The notes: generated from the sequence alone by a model not told the origin. A stretch of 64,000 nt of DNA from Aphrophora alni (GCA_963513935.1 OY740772.1:107667797-107731796); one strand, 5' to 3'; shown: positions 33,028 to 46,175, counted from the first letter of the stretch. A program made the numbers and translations.

Positions 33028-33439
33028 TTGACGAGAATATTTTCATAAAAATTATTGTAAAATGAAGATTGTAACCGTTACTAAGTTATGCAAATCAAAG
33101 CTAATCAACCATTATGTTATAAACCGTAAAACCGACAAATACAAACATATAAAGAAAGAAACTCCCAAGAAGGCCTTCCTTCCAACCGACCACTTTAAAT
33201 TGAACTACTTCCATATTAATTAGGCGGAAAATAGATTTACATTGGTGTTATTATTAATTAGAAGCAATGAACGGACTCCTGAGGAGTATCTAATGAATAT
33301 ATGCCGATTAATTAAATAGCGGAGACTCCTTAAGGCCAGTTGTCGACTTGTAATAAGCTGACTCAGCGGCAATGTCTCCTAGACCTTGAGGCATGTTTGC
33401 TAGCTGTGAAGGATACAACTCTTCTCGATCAAATATTTG
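33028..33439. other. Unassigned sequence
   Basis: No gene or repeat recognised. Confidence 0.4.
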
Positions 33440-34806
33440 TTTGTCAACATTCAAAGGTACAATCCTCAACAATCCTAGGTTTGTACGTCAACAATAGAAG
33501 GTACAATATCCTTTAATCTCAGGCGTATTTAACAAAAGTTAAAGGTACAATTTTTCAATCACAAGAGTGTGTGCCAACAATCAAAGGTATAATCTTCTTT
33601 ACCCAATGGTTTGTGTAAAAACAGTCAAACGTACAATTTTTTTAATCACAAGTGTGTATGCCAACAGTTAAAGATACAATTTTCTTCAACTTAAGGCTTA
33701 TGGGCAAACATAAAGGTGGTTCTTCAACCCTTGGCGTGTGCCAACTGACGAAGGTATAGTCTTCTTCAATCCCAGGCGTGTGTGCCAACAGTGCAATGTA
33801 CAGTTATATTCAATTGCAAACATGTGTACGAAAATTGAAGGTACAGTCTTCTTCAACCCTAGACGTCTGCCCAACACTTGAAGGTACAATCATCTTCAAC
33901 CCCAGGCATGTGTGCCAACTGACGAAGGTATAGTCTTCTTCAATCCCAGGCGTGTGTGCCAACAGTGCAATGTACAGTTATATTCAATTGCAAACGTGTG
34001 TACGAAAATTGAAGGTACAGTCTTCTTCAACCCTAGACGTCTGCCCAACACTTGAAGGTACAATCATCTTCAACCCCAGGCATGTGTGCCAACTGACGAA
34101 GGTATAGTCTTCTTCAATCCCAGGCGTGTGTGCCAACAGTGCAATGTACAGTTATATTCAATTGCAAACATGTGTACGAAAATTGAAGGTACAGTCTTCT
34201 TCAACCCTAGACGTCTGCCCAACACTTGAAGGTACAATCATCTTCAACCCCAGGCATGTGTGCCAACTGACGAAGGTATAGTCTTCTTCAATCCCAGGCG
34301 TGTGTGCCAACAGTGCAATGTACAGTTATATTCAATTGCAAACATGTGTACGAAAATTGAAGGTACAGTCTTCTTCAACCCTAGACGTCTGCCCAACACT
34401 TGAAGGTACAATCATCTTCAACCCCAGGCATGTGTGCCAACTGACGAAGGTATAGTCTTCTTCAATCCCAGGCGTGTGTGCCAACAGTGCAATGTACAGT
34501 TATATTCAATTGCAAACGTGTGTACGAAAATTGAAGGTACAGTCTTCTTCAACCCTAGACGTCTGCCCAACACTTGAAGGTACAATCATCTTCAACCCCA
34601 GGCATGTGTGCCAACTGACGAAGGTATAGTCTTCTTCAACCCTAAGCATGTGTGCCAACAGTCGAAGGTACAGTCTTCTTCAACCCTAAACATGTGTGCC
34701 AACAGTGAAATCTACAGTAATCCTCAACCCCAAACATCTGTCCAACACTCGAAGGTACAATCATCTTCAATCCTAGACATGTGTGCCAACTGTCGAAAAT
34801 ACAGCC
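33440..34806 (+). repeat. 174-bp tandem array built from 43/44-bp subunits
   Basis: Five near-identical 174-bp units start at 33,745, 33,919, 34,093, 34,267 and 34,441, with a degenerate continuation from 34,615 to 34,806. Each unit is four diverged subunits (43, 44, 43 and 44 bp) sharing GAAGGTAcA..cTTCTTCAAccc and 'tgtgccaaca'. Upstream (33,440-33,744), only single degenerate subunits are present. This is the classic layout of an old 43-bp repeat in which a four-mer was later amplified. Short open frames reflect the repeat (174 is divisible by 3). Confidence 0.95.
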
Positions 34807-36234
34807 TTCTGTCATTATTACCTTTAAGATTTTAAAACAATAATTTCATAAGTATTCCAGTTATTATATTTACTCCTAATTTTCATATCTTTTAGATATT
34901 CTAATCAGTAAAAATTGTTTAAATTATAAACAACAAATACAATACAATGCGAATAGCTTTCGATCCGGCCAGTGTTTTTCCAAATATATAGGACTCATTT
35001 AAACTGTACAAATTGAGTTTATAAAAACAACACATGTGAATATGATCTTCATAACTTATAGACTGATTCCTCCATAAATAAATTCACAAAAACTTACATC
35101 TAAATAACAATTAAAATAACTAAAATACTAAACAATAAAGACACCACAATATGAGGAACTAGGTACAGCATAGGACTGTGTCCTGTTTCTGGGTTACCAT
35201 CATATGATTTTGAGCCCTAATCAGGACCTGTGGAAAAACTACACTCTATATAAAAATTCTAAAATATAACAAAACTATAAAAACCAATTCAAACAAAATA
35301 GTAGCGTGACGGAGAAAAATATAAATACTATAAACCACAACAGACACAGACGATAGAAACCCCAAATTTAGTAAACACACACACACACAGATCATTCGAG
35401 TATCATTCGAGTAGCAAAGACATAGTTTATATCCTGTGTATCCTATAAATTATTTTCGGGAAAGAGACTGTTTCAAAACTTTGGGAGAAGATTAAATATT
35501 TTAATAGTGCAATGTAATCGAAACAGCATACAACCATCGGAATTCCAAACGTGCTTTTCGTACTTTCCCAATCATGGTCATATATATTCATTTTATGATT
35601 ACATGAAAGAGAACAAAATACATAAAAGTATTTTATTCAACATTTCAAGGTTGGTACGACGAGGCAACTAATAATTTAAACGCTATGCTATAGACGTGAG
35701 CGATTGAAATTTCAGGTTTTAATTTTAATAATTACTGAAATAAACCTCATTACATTATTAACCTAACTGTGTTTTTAAACATATATTTACATTCAATAAG
35801 AAAGAGATTTGATATTTGTCCGTGCCGACAGCAGTTGCGCATAGTTCCGTTATGTTACCGAGACCTTGTCATGAAAGCATAATTTATTCCGACTTGCACT
35901 GCAAATATCATGTTCTCATCAACCCACAACATCTCGTATCCATTTCACTTCGAGGGATTGGCTAGACCAACATTGTAAGATGAAATGAGTTTATATCTTG
36001 TACATAACCTTCTTTAATGTCTTAGTAAATACTGGATAAAGAAAAATGTCTAAACATTTCTCTTATTTTCTACACTACAATATATTAAAATGACTTTTTC
36101 CTGTTAAATTTATTTCGTTGCATAAATTCTTGTTTTTTTTTTTTTTTTTTTTTTTTTTCTCCAGTTAATCCAAGATAATAACATGTTACTGAAATAGACA
36201 GAATTTCAAGAGTAATATGGTGGCACTAATAACA
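34807..36234. other. Unassigned AT-rich sequence
   Basis: Contains a short (AC)n at about 35,377-35,390 and a 26-T run at 36,133-36,158. The patch at 35,820-35,970 is less AT-rich but shows no convincing frame. Confidence 0.45.
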
Positions 36235-36930
36235 AGTTCATAGACGTTATTATGGTATTTACCCAGCCTTATCAATCACACAGATGATCATAAATGTAAT
36301 GCCCATAAAATTAGTTGCTTGGGTCTTGTAGGCAATATAAAATTGATTTGGTTCATCAAAGGATCTTAAGAAGGGTAAGATTGTTTAAAACAGTTGTTAC
36401 ACATGTTTTAGGAACTTCTAATTGTGTTTATCACTGCTTTCTTGACGTCGACTAAAATATATATGTTTTGTAAATGTTAACAACTCTCCACTCGCTTTGC
36501 TTGTGACAGTGTCTAGTCTCTGAGAGTCTCGAAGCTGTACATATCTGTCGATGAATCCTGGTCCTGCAGGATTTCGTGACTACGAATATCACATTGTTCT
36601 GTGAGGTCAGTATTCGAAATGACAATTCTGACAATAAATTCTCTATTTTTCATCATAGAGACGTGGGATTGATAGAAGCAGAATTGAAATTTGCAAATAT
36701 TTATCTAATTTATACGTTAATTGACACACAAAATAGGAACTGGAACTGTTTAAAATGTTCCACGTTGTGACATTTTCCGTTCGATTTTTCTGAATTTTAA
36801 TCAGGTTCTATATGAGAAAACTATAGTCCCTTATATCTAATTTCTAGTTGCTTTATTTTAGAAGCCGCTATCATCCTTATATTGTAACACCAAAGACAAC
36901 TATTTCGGGGTTTATCTTCAAATAATTTTT
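36235..36930 (+). repeat. Family 1 dispersed repeat (copy 5)
   Basis: Landmarks 'ggtatttacccagcc', 'aagggtaagattgtttaaaa', CACTCGCTTTGCTTGTGAC, 'gacaataaattctctatttt', 'agaattgaaatttgc' and 'ttctatatgagaaaactata'. The CpG-rich 3' block is degraded. Confidence 0.8.
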
Positions 36931-37669
36931 TTACCGTTTTCGATTTTTTTGATTATCGAGGTATTTTGGGGTAGTTTTTATATTAGTTAATATTTTAATG
37001 TTTTCCCAAATAAATGTTTATTATAGATTAATACATTTTTTTCTGAAATAATGGTCTGTAAATTACTTTCACTGTTTTAAATATTTAAAAAAAAGTTTAA
37101 CGACAAAACGGCATAAATTGATTGTAATGAATTATAGACAGTTGAGGTTTCTAAAAGTCGATTGCACAATATTAGTTTAATTTTTTAATGATTTAACATT
37201 CACTGGATGTCCGAGTTGTAATTTGACTGGAACAGTTCAACAATAGAAAACGCTTTCATTGCTGTAAGGAGGACAACGCCTATTTCGAGTATGTTGACGC
37301 CCAGCTGACATTACCGTACTTTCTACAAACAAATCCGTCGAATTAAATCAATTATTTATGTCACAGAAAATAATTGTAACTTTACTTTTCTTGAAATACA
37401 AATATTTTTTAAAGATTATAAACTTGTTTTCAAATTTGACATTTGTTAATTTTAAATAGAAGTAAATATATTCAATATTAATTAACTTTTGACGTAACTT
37501 CTGTTCAATCTAAATATTGTCAAATGACCATATTAAACTCACGAATAACATCGTATGGTAAAATTATCATTTAAAAAATAAATCAGTTTTTTAAAGTATT
37601 CCTATTTATTCAGGTTAGTAGTCAAATTAATTAAAGTAAAAACATAACTGTTCCATATTCTCATTTCAG
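36931..37669. other. Unassigned AT-rich sequence
   Basis: No feature supported. It ends with TATTCTCATTTCAG, a good splice-acceptor-like stretch. Confidence 0.4.
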
Positions 37670-37731
37670 ATAGCACAGATTCACACGTTCTTCTCACCGG
37701 CCTACTGAATCGAATTGTCAGACATTCGTGA
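37670..37731 (+). CDS. Weak candidate for a terminal coding exon
   Basis: A strong acceptor (CATATTCTCATTTCAG) is followed, in one frame, by STDSHVLLTGLLNRIVRHS and a TGA at 37,729-37,731. The opposite strand also has an open frame (37,718-37,906, no ATG start), so the coding strand is uncertain. Both are short and unrecognised. Confidence 0.2.
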
Positions 37732-38597
37732 AAGAAAATGATGCAATTTCAAGGTTTAGACTAGTGTTACACGAAATAGTTTGAAGAAATGCTACAGCGG
37801 TAATTGCACCGTGGAAAATCGGTCCCGTCAAGGCCTTCCAACATACAGACATCGTTCTTATCCTGCCATTAATGTCTCCAAGCTTTGTATATAATCTTGC
37901 TAACACAACTCGTGTTTATTTCTAATGATAAAATATAATATTAAATTTTATAATTCCTAACGAAATATCAATTAAATTTGATGTCAATAAGAAATTGCTA
38001 TAATGTTTTCTTTGTTCGATTGAAAAAAAATTGTTTTTCATCAAATGCTTTTTTGAAAGTTTACTTTTTAAGTTGAAAGATTAATGGGATTGTAACTAAA
38101 TTAATTTCATTTTACTTTATGTTTTTAAAGTTTCATTTTGAAATGTAATTAAATGAAATGTATTAATATTAGTGAAATTGTATTTTGTATAATTCAGCAC
38201 ATTCTCCAATAGTCTTTCAATAATAAATATTGTCTCGCAAAACCATTTTTAAATTTTGTAAATATTTGTAATCGCATAAGTAATGACTCATTATTATTAT
38301 TTATTATAGTATTTATAAGAACATAATTCTGATTACTGTACTACACAAATAAATATAGTTTACATGAGTAATGAAAATATATCTCTAAAACTTCTTAAAA
38401 TTCTGAAATTAATTTTAATCGCATTTTGTTCATTTTAAACTAGTTATACATTGTGATATTTAAGGATCTAGAAATATGTTACACTAAAACAAAAATAGTC
38501 TCAATTTTATAATTATTTAAATCAGATACTGTACCATGTATACGAAGTGGAAATAAACTTTCGTTAGATCGAAGTCGTACTAAAATAAGTTTGTTTT
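37732..38597. other. Unassigned AT-rich sequence
   Basis: No feature supported. Confidence 0.4.
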
Positions 38598-39237
38598 AGT
38601 CATTTTGAAACCACCATATATGAGTTAAATATTTAAATGGCAATGTGGTGTTTTGATATATGATTTAACATCTTTGTTCAACCTTGAGTCAGTGGTATAC
38701 ATATTTTTGTGATATCTCTCACCTGTCTCCAGTTATTCACGAAAACCCATAGAAATGTATGAAATTTACGTTATCGAATACTGCAAATTTATTGTTTTAA
38801 TAATTGTGTAAGATGCAGTAGACTTTAATTTTCATTTCAAGGAAACTATGAAAATTTCATATTGCATCATAAAACAAATACAAACTGGTTTTAATTTATT
38901 TTATTTTTTTAAAGATAAAATAAGTCATGATATATCAAGTTGCACATTACTAACCTATTTCCGTAGACATCCTGTAGTGAGTTGAAAATCAAAATCTAGT
39001 GCAATAACATGGGTCTTGCACAATTAAAACATAATTTTTCCAGTAATCGAAAAAAATCAAATTCCATACATTTCCTGTGGGTTTTCGTGGATAACTGGAG
39101 ATAGGTGATAGATATCACAATATTATTTATACGACTCAACTAAGGGTTGGAAAAGATGTTAAATCAAGTACCACAACCTGTGTTGTCTTTTAAAAACTAT
39201 ACTCAAATCCAACATGGCAGATTCAAGATGGCGGTCT
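38598..39237. repeat. Long inverted repeat (arms about 225 bp)
   Basis: Left arm about 38,598-38,822 and right arm about 39,010-39,237 are imperfect reverse complements. The best block is 'tgatatctctcacctgtctc' plus 'cagttattcacgaaaaccca' on the left against 'gggttttcgtggataactgg' plus 'agataggtgatagatatcac' on the right. Further paired blocks extend outward to a 'ccatcttgaatctgccat' motif. The loop is about 190 bp. No transposase frame is seen. It is likely a foldback element or an old inverted pair of one repeat. Confidence 0.75.
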
Positions 39238-40091
<854 letters not shown>

Positions 40092-40109
40092 ATTTGTTTA
40101 GATATAGTT

Positions 40110-40450
40110 TTAGATTGGTCGGTTAGATTATGTTAAGTAATATTATCTAATCCAGTGTGTTATAAGTTGAATAACATATGAGACATGAACAAAAAACTCT
40201 TTAAAATAACCACCATTTTGACATTTGCAATTAGCTTTTTTCTAAATTATAATAGTATTTTACCACAGTATAGCCCATGTTTTTAACTAATTTTTGTGGC
40301 CGCTTACGTACACACAATGACGACGACGAACGGACGGCAAATCACTTTTGAGTTATCCTGAGGCAATAAAACTTGAAGGACTCTAAAAGAAACTTTTTAA
40401 CTATTAAAAAACTTACAATATAATTAATCAGTATACTGGGTAAGTAAAAT
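40110..40450 (+). repeat. Family 1 dispersed repeat, 3' part (copy 6)
   Basis: Starts 'ctaatccagtgtgttataag', continues 'ataacatatgagacatgaac', 'ttttgtggccgcttacgtac' and 'acgacgacgaacggacgg', and ends with the terminal 'atactgggtaagtaaaa'. Confidence 0.85.
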
Positions 40451-41169
40451 GCTCAAAATTTAATTGGATTGAATTTAATTCAACACAGTTTTCACCCAAG
40501 AAAAGAGGAAGCAAAATGCTTAAAAAAATTTGAAGAGCAACAAACACCTGCTGGAAATTGAGAAGAAATTATAGTCTGTCAAAAGGTCAGCCAAGTTGCA
40601 GGTCCGGAAACAATCTTAGAACTTCAAGATTCCAGTGACGCTACTTTCGCACTGACCTTGGCACTGTAATTGACCAATTCCTTTGGTATGTTTCACGTGT
40701 TCGCAGAGATGCTCAAATTTTTTGAAAATATGTAGCTATTGAGAGAATGATACAGGGTGATTCAAAATTTCACAGCAATAATTTCAGAGCTCATTCTAGA
40801 GCACAAAAATTAAAAAAAAAGGTTTATATATCGATCATTCAGCAAATACTTAGTTTTTCTTCTATCGGGCATAGAATTTTTTTTTACAAAATATTATATC
40901 TTTGGAAGTAGATAATTTATAAAACGGAGATTTTGTATATGCATTATTTATTATAATCTATTACCATGATATCAGAAAACGAAGATTTAATTTGATATAT
41001 TTTCAAAATGGTGGATGCTTAAAAACGCTTATTGTGAAATATCTCGGAAACAGTTAGCATTAAAAAATATTTACAAGAGAGAAAATATTTTCCATCTTTC
41101 CCATGAAACCTTTGTGATTTTCACAGAGTAATTTTTTTTAAAAATAATTCCGACTTATGATATCGCCTC
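40451..41169. other. Unassigned sequence with a transposon-end-like motif
   Basis: GATACAGGGTGATTCAAAAT at about 40,750 looks like the terminus of a DNA element, followed by text such as 'tttcaaaatggtggatg' and 'aaatatctcgg'. No second terminus was found. Confidence 0.35.
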
Positions 41170-41885
41170 AATATACGAAGTTAAGGGTAAGTTTTATCGC
41201 GAAAACATTTGACCTCTGTTTTTCTAACTTCACGTTTAATGACCTTGGAAAAATAAAAACGTTATTCTCGATATAACGTCCGTCAACAGGTATCTAAGCA
41301 CGATAGCGGACACAAAAATTATATCGGATAGAGGAACTTTGGTGACCTCGAATAGACCTTTATTGAAATTCCAAAATATCGAAGTCGAAATTCAGGCCAT
41401 TTTAAACAGTTTTTCGTTTGTGTTATTCAATTTAAAAAATTTTAGATTTCGATTCTGCAGGTAACGGTACAACTTCCGCCTCACCAGACTACAAATAACG
41501 AAGTTATTGTAAAAAATGTAATTTCGAAATGTGAATCTCCCAATAAAACGTGACATTCTTATAGTTACGAGATCCATTGAGAGCAAAACCCTAATACGAG
41601 GGTAGAGAATGGAGACTATTTAAAATATTCACATATACAAGGCTCGTTAGGGCATCGCCGAAGTCAGAAATTAGTGATATACACAATTACAATTAAGAAA
41701 ACCTGTGTAAAAACTGTTTTAAACAAACTTACCTTCTAGAGAAGACCTCCAGATCTAGCAAAACAATTTTAAGATATCCTACAAAGCCAAAGAAACCAAC
41801 TTTTTAGTATCTGCTTGTATTATATTGTGGAATGAGGCTCGACAAGTACCACGATGAAGCTCATTGACTCTATTGTTTTACTAAG
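41170..41885 (-). repeat. Family 1 dispersed repeat (copy 7)
   Basis: Reverse copy: 'taagcacgatagcggacaca', 'gattctgcaggtaacggtac', 'aaataacgaagttattgt', 'gttacgagatccat', 'gaaaacctgtgtaaaaactg' and 'tatctgcttgtattatattg'. Confidence 0.85.
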
Positions 41886-42239
41886 TCGCCAAGCTTTAAT
41901 GATTGAATCAACTTTACTAAAATGATTAACTTTCTGATTCCTGACATTTAACTGGTACACAAAATATAGTACAACTTGCTGTGTATTTATGAAATATATA
42001 TCTGCTTCTATTTAATAACCTACAATAATGGAAATCCAACTTGTTACCGACTCTCTAATCCATGCACATCTGAAGTCGTGCTGTAGGGTTCGATATATTC
42101 CCCTTTACAGCTTGTTCTTTTACTTTCTCTGTTCAACATATGAGGAGAAAGTTTATCAATCGGTAAATAAGTTCAAGATAACACGTGTTTTTATTTGAAT
42201 TTTTGTTTATAAATTTTGTTCTGTAAAGAAATGTTAACT
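41886..42239. other. Unassigned AT-rich sequence
   Basis: No feature supported. Confidence 0.4.
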
Positions 42240-42735
42240 TGTTGATGTGCGCCATTGTGGGCTTACCCAATCTCATCATGGATTGTAATACAACCCGATC
42301 CTCGAAATTTAAAGCTCAAAAGTTGGTTTTGAGCTTTGAAGGAAATATTAAATTTCCTGGGTAGATCAAGGAGTATTACCCAGTAGGGTAAGTTTGTTTA
42401 AAAGATTTGTTACACGGGTTTTCTGCAATTCATAATTGTGTGTATCATTCTTCCTTGACATAGGCTAGGCTCTAACAGGTCTCGTAAATGTAATATTAAA
42501 AACGCGGCAGTGTCTCGGCCCTGGCGGCAGTGTACACATGTGAAGGAACCTTCCCTTGCTACGCTTGTGTCGGTGACAATACGAATATTACTTTTCTTTT
42601 GAAAGTCAGTGTTCAAAATTCAATTTTTGACAATAACTTCGCTATTTATTATCGTCGAGAGATGAGTCATGGTACATGCAGAATTGAAATCGGCATATTT
42701 TTATCCAATTCAGTGTATTGTAAGATGAATAAAAC
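42240..42735 (+). repeat. Family 1 dispersed repeat, 5' two thirds (copy 8)
   Basis: 'cagtagggtaagtttgttta', 'gggttttctgcaattcataa', 'ccttgctacgcttgtgtcgg', 'gacaataacttcgctattta' and 'gtacatgcagaattgaaatc'. It breaks off at 'gtaagatgaataaaacac' and another copy in the same orientation starts immediately, giving a head-to-tail pair. Confidence 0.85.
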
Positions 42736-43640
42736 ACTAGGTACCTACCTAGCTTCAGCATATAACGTAATACAAGCAGATTCTTTAAATGTAAACTCAA
42801 AAATTGGTTTCTATCACCTTGTAGGAAATGTTGAATTCCAATAGTAGATCAAGGAGTCTTATCAATAGAGTAAGTTTGTTTAAAGCAGTTGTTACAGGTT
42901 TTATGATTCTCTTAATTGTGTATATCACTACTGTTTTGACATCAGTTAAGTCGAAATGGTCCATATAAATCTGTATATATTAAAAAGTGTCTAGTCAGTG
43001 TTCTGCCCCGACGGGCCTCAAAGCTGTGCGATATGAAGAAGCCTCCACTCGCTATGCTCGTATCGATGACTTGGCCTTGTATCTTGTAACTACACTAGCA
43101 TCACATTTCTTTGGCAGCACAGTATTAGAAATTACATTTTTGACAATAATTTTGCTTTTTTTTTGTCATCGTAGAGATATGTGGTTAGTACCATTGCATG
43201 TAAAATTGAAATCTGAAATTTTTTATCTAATCTAGTGTGTTAAAATAACTAACGAGATATGGCCATTTTGACATTTTTAATACGATTTTTCTGAATTTCA
43301 ATCGGGTTCTATATTATCATTTGTACATAATTATAGAATTCGTATCTAATTCGGCGTATTAAAAGTTGAACAGCACACCAGATATAAACACAAATCTGTT
43401 TAAAATGGCTGCTTTTATGACATTTTCAATTCGTAATTTTGAATTTCAATAGGATTTTATATAGTCCACTGCTAAATTTCAAACTCTATTCTATTTTTGT
43501 TATCGCTATTGTGCTTACGTAGATTATAACAACAATGACAGCCGGTTTATCAAAAATCACTTTTTTGATTCTTGAGATCATAATGTGAAAATCAGTCAAA
43601 AAACTTTTAGCCTGTACCATTTATACTGGAAAAAATTAAT
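42736..43640 (+). repeat. Family 1 dispersed repeat, near full length (copy 9)
   Basis: Runs from 'taatacaagcagattcttta' through 'gatcaaggagtcttatcaat', 'gttgttacaggttttatgat', CACTCGCTATGCTCGTATC, 'tgacaataattttgcttttt', 'cgtagagatatgtggttagt', 'attgtgcttacgtagattat' to 'gtgaaaatcagtcaaaaaac'. It contains an internal partial duplication of the 'gttgaacagcacaccagata' part. Confidence 0.85.
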
Positions 43641-43750
43641 ATATTTTATATTAATATAATCACTATGACTACAATATGCTCCTTGCAATACTCTTTAACG
43701 AGTCCTAACGAAAACAGAACTTATGATTTCATTGTCAAGGTAATACATTG

Positions 43751-44478
43751 AACCCAATTGATACAGTATCCACCAAGTTCAGGTTTATAAAACACTCGGC
43801 AAATAAGAAATCATAATTCTCATTTGAAACATTCACAGTTTTAACAAAATCGTGTAATTGATGTAATGATAATGCATACAAGAAAATAGTTTAGCAATTG
43901 ATTGTAAAATATATTATTCGTAAGAGAACTTAAACCCAATTGGAACAGTATCCACCAAGTTCAGGTTTATAAAACGCTCAGCAAATAACAAAGCATAATT
44001 CTCATTTGAAACATTTACAGTTTTAACAAAATCGTGTAATTGATGTAATGATAATGCATACAAGAAAACAGTTTCGCAATTGATTGTAAAATATATTATT
44101 CGTAAGAGAACTTAAACCCAATTGATACAGTATCCACCAAGTTCTGGTTTATAAAACGCTCAGCAAATAACAAAGCATAATTCTCATTTGAAACATTTAC
44201 AGTTTTAACAAAATCGTGTAATTGATGTAATGATAATGCATACAAGAAAACAGTTTCGCAATTGATTGTAAAATATATTATTCGTAAGAGAACTTAAACC
44301 CAATTGATACAGTATCCACCAAGTTCTGGTTTATAAAACTCTTGGCAAATAATAAAACATAATTCTCATTTGAAACATTCACAGTTTTAACAATATCGTG
44401 TAATTGATGTAATGATAATGCATACAAGAAAACAGTTTCGCAATTAATTGTAAAATATATTATTCGTAAGAGAACTTA
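43751..44478 (+). repeat. 182-bp tandem array, four copies
   Basis: AACCCAATTG anchors at 43,751, 43,933, 44,115 and 44,297 give a constant 182-bp period. Units are very similar and contain 'tatccaccaagtt', 'gtgtaattgatgtaatgata' and 'atatattattcgtaagagaa'. No coding frame. Confidence 0.95.
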
Positions 44479-45006
44479 ATACTTTACCGCAGCTAATTAC
44501 AATAAATCACAGAGTTTGATATGTAATCTTGTTACACCAGTGGAGACGTGCTGAAGTACTCGTCTACAATGCCAATAACTGCTTGGAATCGGTTTAACTC
44601 TTATAAAAATGTAATAACAGCTTAACAAACCTCTGACGCGTTAAGTAAGAATAATAACACACTAAGACTTTAATGAAGCGGCTGTACCTTGTTAATAAGT
44701 TAAAATGGAAGAAAAACTGAAAGATAAAAGAAAGGCATGGAGAGTTCAGAGATGATGTATGACCGTCCTTGCTTGCGGAGGGATACGGCAAAAACTTGTA
44801 TTATACGTGGAGCGGAGCGCACGACTCTTTGATTGGATTCGTGATGTCTGTGCAGCGTAGTTACGCCTTGGATTGTTTCTAGTCTGAAGTGGAAAACTTA
44901 GTTACGATTGGTTGAAAAGTGAGAAAACTATGAATAAAGAACAGAAAACGGTGGTTATTCCTTAACTCAGTAATTTCATTTACAATGTGAAAATTCAATA
45001 AAATGT
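44479..45006. other. Unassigned sequence with a small CpG-containing island
   Basis: At 44,740-44,890 the sequence is GC-richer (ACGTGGAGCGGAGCGCACG) than its surroundings, and a 31-codon + frame (MESSEMMYDRPCLRRDT...) crosses it. It could be an exon or promoter remnant; the evidence is weak. Confidence 0.3.
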
Positions 45007-45275
45007 ACAGTGTCCCATGAATAGGTCTATATTTTTGAATTAATATCTAGGACATGGAACACTCTACAAACTTGACACTTTAGACACGTAAAAAAAGAAC
45101 CATCGAGTTTCATTTGTTTATAGTCAATTAAAATAACGAATAGTGTTAGTTATCAATAAAATTATTTTATTTGCAAAACCATTACAATTTGTTGATTTGG
45201 AGATAACATGAAAATGTGTAAAACTTAATAAAGAAAAAACACAGTAATAAATTATTCAAATTGACCTTTATTCGA

Positions 45276-45850
45276 AAAAATTTAAACTACAGTTTCTCGT
45301 AAACCCTTCGAGATTTCAAAGTGATTTTTTCAGGGTTTACTCTCTTTTCAATTCTGCATCTGTTGTTGTGCATATCATTGGTATTGTTAAATGTTGAAAT
45401 TTTTATAAAAAAGTAGATAAATATTAAAAAATATTATAAATTTTGAAATTTCAATAGCACGCCTCGACTCCAAATTTAATTCTGCTTCTATTAAGCTATA
45501 GATAAAAAAACTCACTTTTGGGCCTAAAAAAGTTGCAAAGGGGGTACCTTATTATTTTGCAAAGTTTGAAAATTGGCTGTTTTCTCGGTTTAATTACTCA
45601 GAAACTTATAAGAGATATTGTTGATTTGAAAACACCACAGTAAAATTTGAACTTTTTTCTCTCTTCATGTTAAATTTCATAACATTTTGATGTATAGTTT
45701 GAGAGCTACAGGCGATTTAAAAAGGCAGTGCAAGTGGCGAAACGTGAAATGTAAAAAAAAAAATACACATATAAACTGCAATTTCTCGTAATCCATATGA
45801 GATTTCAAAATGATATTTTCAGGGTTTACTCTCTTTTCAATTCTGCATCT
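45276..45850. mobile_element. 575-bp insertion with 78-bp terminal direct repeats
   Basis: Absent from copy 1 of the transposon, where TTCGAATTGATG is continuous. Near-identical 78-bp direct repeats lie at its two ends (45,283-45,360 and 45,772-45,849), sharing 'tttctcgta', 'gagatttcaaa' and 'cagggtttactctcttttca'. Terminal direct repeats around a short non-coding body suggest a very small LTR-like (TRIM-type) element or a partial tandem duplication. No target duplication was identified. Confidence 0.6.
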
Positions 45851-45854
45851 TTTG

Positions 45855-46175
45855 ATACAGTCATCAATAGTCACGCACTGATAGCAACGAAACAAAAAAG
45901 ACTCATAAACGCTTTTGAAAAATAACCGAAGTATTAACAGTAATTCCTCTTCAATCAGCCTCAATAAATTATCATCTGTTGCTATAGAGTGAGAATGAAC
46001 AAAAAAACCCCTATAAGAAAAATGGCAAACACTCAAGTGTGGGTATCTCGGAGGCTAGTCCATGAAGTTGTTATCACGACCTATCTAATGGTCGAAAAGA
46101 TCTCGATCAAAAAATGCTTTGGCCACATTAGCGTAATGAGGAAGAGCTTTATCCTGTTGGAAAAAACGTCCCTCA
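45855..46175 (-). pseudogene. Transposase C-terminal remnant (copy 2)
   Basis: Minus-strand translation gives EGRFFQQDKALPHYANVAKA, FFDRDLFDH-stop-IGRDNNFMD-stop-PPRYPHLSVC, then a still-open part with ATDDNLLRLIEEELL and SVYESFLFRC..CVTIDD. It contains the QQD catalytic motif but two in-frame stops and a damaged third-Asp block. The final DGHQFE is interrupted by the 575-bp insertion. It has different lesions from copy 1, so the two copies decayed independently. Not functional. Confidence 0.8.

Noticed and set aside
33698..34835. Repetitive protein encoded by the 174-bp array
   Set aside because: Although 174 is divisible by 3, no frame is open through the array on either strand.
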